Assembly (NCBI RefSeq): GCF_947494015.1
Contig: NZ_CANLTL010000004.1
Span: forward strand, 1-64,000
Direction of reading: 5' to 3'
Source of the DNA: an uncultured Cellulomonas sp.
Lineage (GTDB): Bacteria > Actinomycetota > Actinomycetes > Actinomycetales > Cellulomonadaceae
DNA length: 64,000 bases
Shown: piece after piece, positions 63,743 to 64,000 of the stretch
How positions within the stretch are numbered: position 1 is the first letter of the stretch
Layout: every line of letters starts with the position of its first letter
Position numbers and translations under genes: made by a program
The notes under the pieces: model-generated
The model's database searches: none
What the model saw: only the letters and a program-made list of their open reading frames with translations
Told to the model about the DNA's origin: nothing

Positions 63743-64000
63743 ATGTGCCGGAACATCCACGAGCTGCACAACTTCGAGCCGGCCGCGACGGACGACGAGG
63801 TCCACGCCGCGGCGCTGCAGTACGTCCGCAAGGTCAGCGGCAGCACCAAGCCGTCACGGGCCAACCAGGAGGCGTTCGACCGGGCGGTCGAGGAGGTCGC
63901 CCACGCGACCCGTCACCTGCTGGAGTCGCTCGTCACCCACGCCCCGCCCAAGGACCGCGAGACCTTCGCCGCACAGCGGCGTGAACGTGCCGCCAAGCGG
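63743..64000 (+). CDS. DUF2277 family protein, cut by window edge
   Basis: 86 codons are visible with no stop before the end of the window. The start MCRNIHELHNFEP, then HAAALQYVRKVSG and LLESLVTHAPPKDRE are the DUF2277 pattern, and the family is about 85-95 residues, so only the last few residues are missing. Small helical protein of unknown function. Confidence 0.88.
   Translation, partial: MCRNIHELHNFEPAATDDEVHAAALQYVRKVSGSTKPSRANQEAFDRAVEEVAHATRHLLESLVTHAPPKDRETFAAQRRERAAKR

Overview
The window is very GC-rich DNA with tightly packed genes, many GTG starts, GTGA/ATGA stop-start overlaps and many promoters that sit directly against the start codon. The gene content points to a facultatively anaerobic, plant-polymer-using high-GC actinobacterium of the Cellulomonas type: pyruvate formate-lyase and its activase, AdhE, a GH5 enzyme with a LacI regulator, a GH3 lipoprotein, c-di-GMP proteins, a DevR/DosR-type regulator and assimilatory NirBD. 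The genus is an inference. No tRNA, rRNA, CRISPR array, phage or insertion sequence was seen.

Layout. 1-5.0 kb: cut-off HNH endonuclease, MOSC protein, small hydrolase, divergent glucose-6-phosphate-dehydrogenase-like protein with a collagen-like tail, DUF1232 protein. 5.0-11.8 kb: VKOR, DevR-type regulator, ThrE-type exporter, DsbA-type thiol oxidoreductase and AdhE. 11.9-18.1 kb: small membrane protein, rifampicin monooxygenase (rox) behind a rifamycin-associated element, two hydrolases, a luciferase-like oxidoreductase and a GH3 lipoprotein. 18.4-21.7 kb: pflB and pflA. 21.7-31.8 kb: MetE-like protein, SDR, nuclease, diacylglycerol kinase, surface nucleotidase with a sortase-E type signal, solitary PIN protein, small membrane proteins and a zinc alcohol dehydrogenase. 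31.8-38.2 kb: two GGDEF-EAL proteins, one preceded by an overlapping 36-residue membrane peptide, with a HAD phosphatase between them. 38.5-48 kb: VanY-type peptidase, epimerase, VOC protein, GH5 glycosidase followed by a decayed acetylxylan esterase, LacI regulator, sugar-binding lipoprotein and six-hairpin glycosidase. 48-52 kb: GerMN lipoprotein, DUF488, and an overlapping EAL-DUF1059-NmrA cluster. 52.4-58.6 kb: nirB-nirD-cysG-nnaR-cbiX, where nitrite reductase, its siroheme cofactor pathway and its regulator form one overlapping operon under a GlnR-like box. 58.9-64 kb: RNase J, photolyase, class F sortase with a CHRD-like secreted protein, and a DUF2277 protein running off the edge.

The main result is a candidate oxygen/redox-responsive fermentation regulon. 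The regulator at 5786-6457 keeps the phospho-acceptor residues and the K-T-V-K-N recognition residues of DevR/DosR. Boxes of the form GGGACC-NN-GGTCCC, or degenerate versions, lie before adhE, pflB and pflA. At all three, the box centre is 30.5 bases upstream of an NANNNT -10 hexamer, the arrangement of known DosR promoters. A perfect box between the divergent dsbA and adhE genes has the same spacing to a leftward -10, so it could also feed the dsbA-thrE-devR direction. Functions are read from visible motifs; no database search was run.
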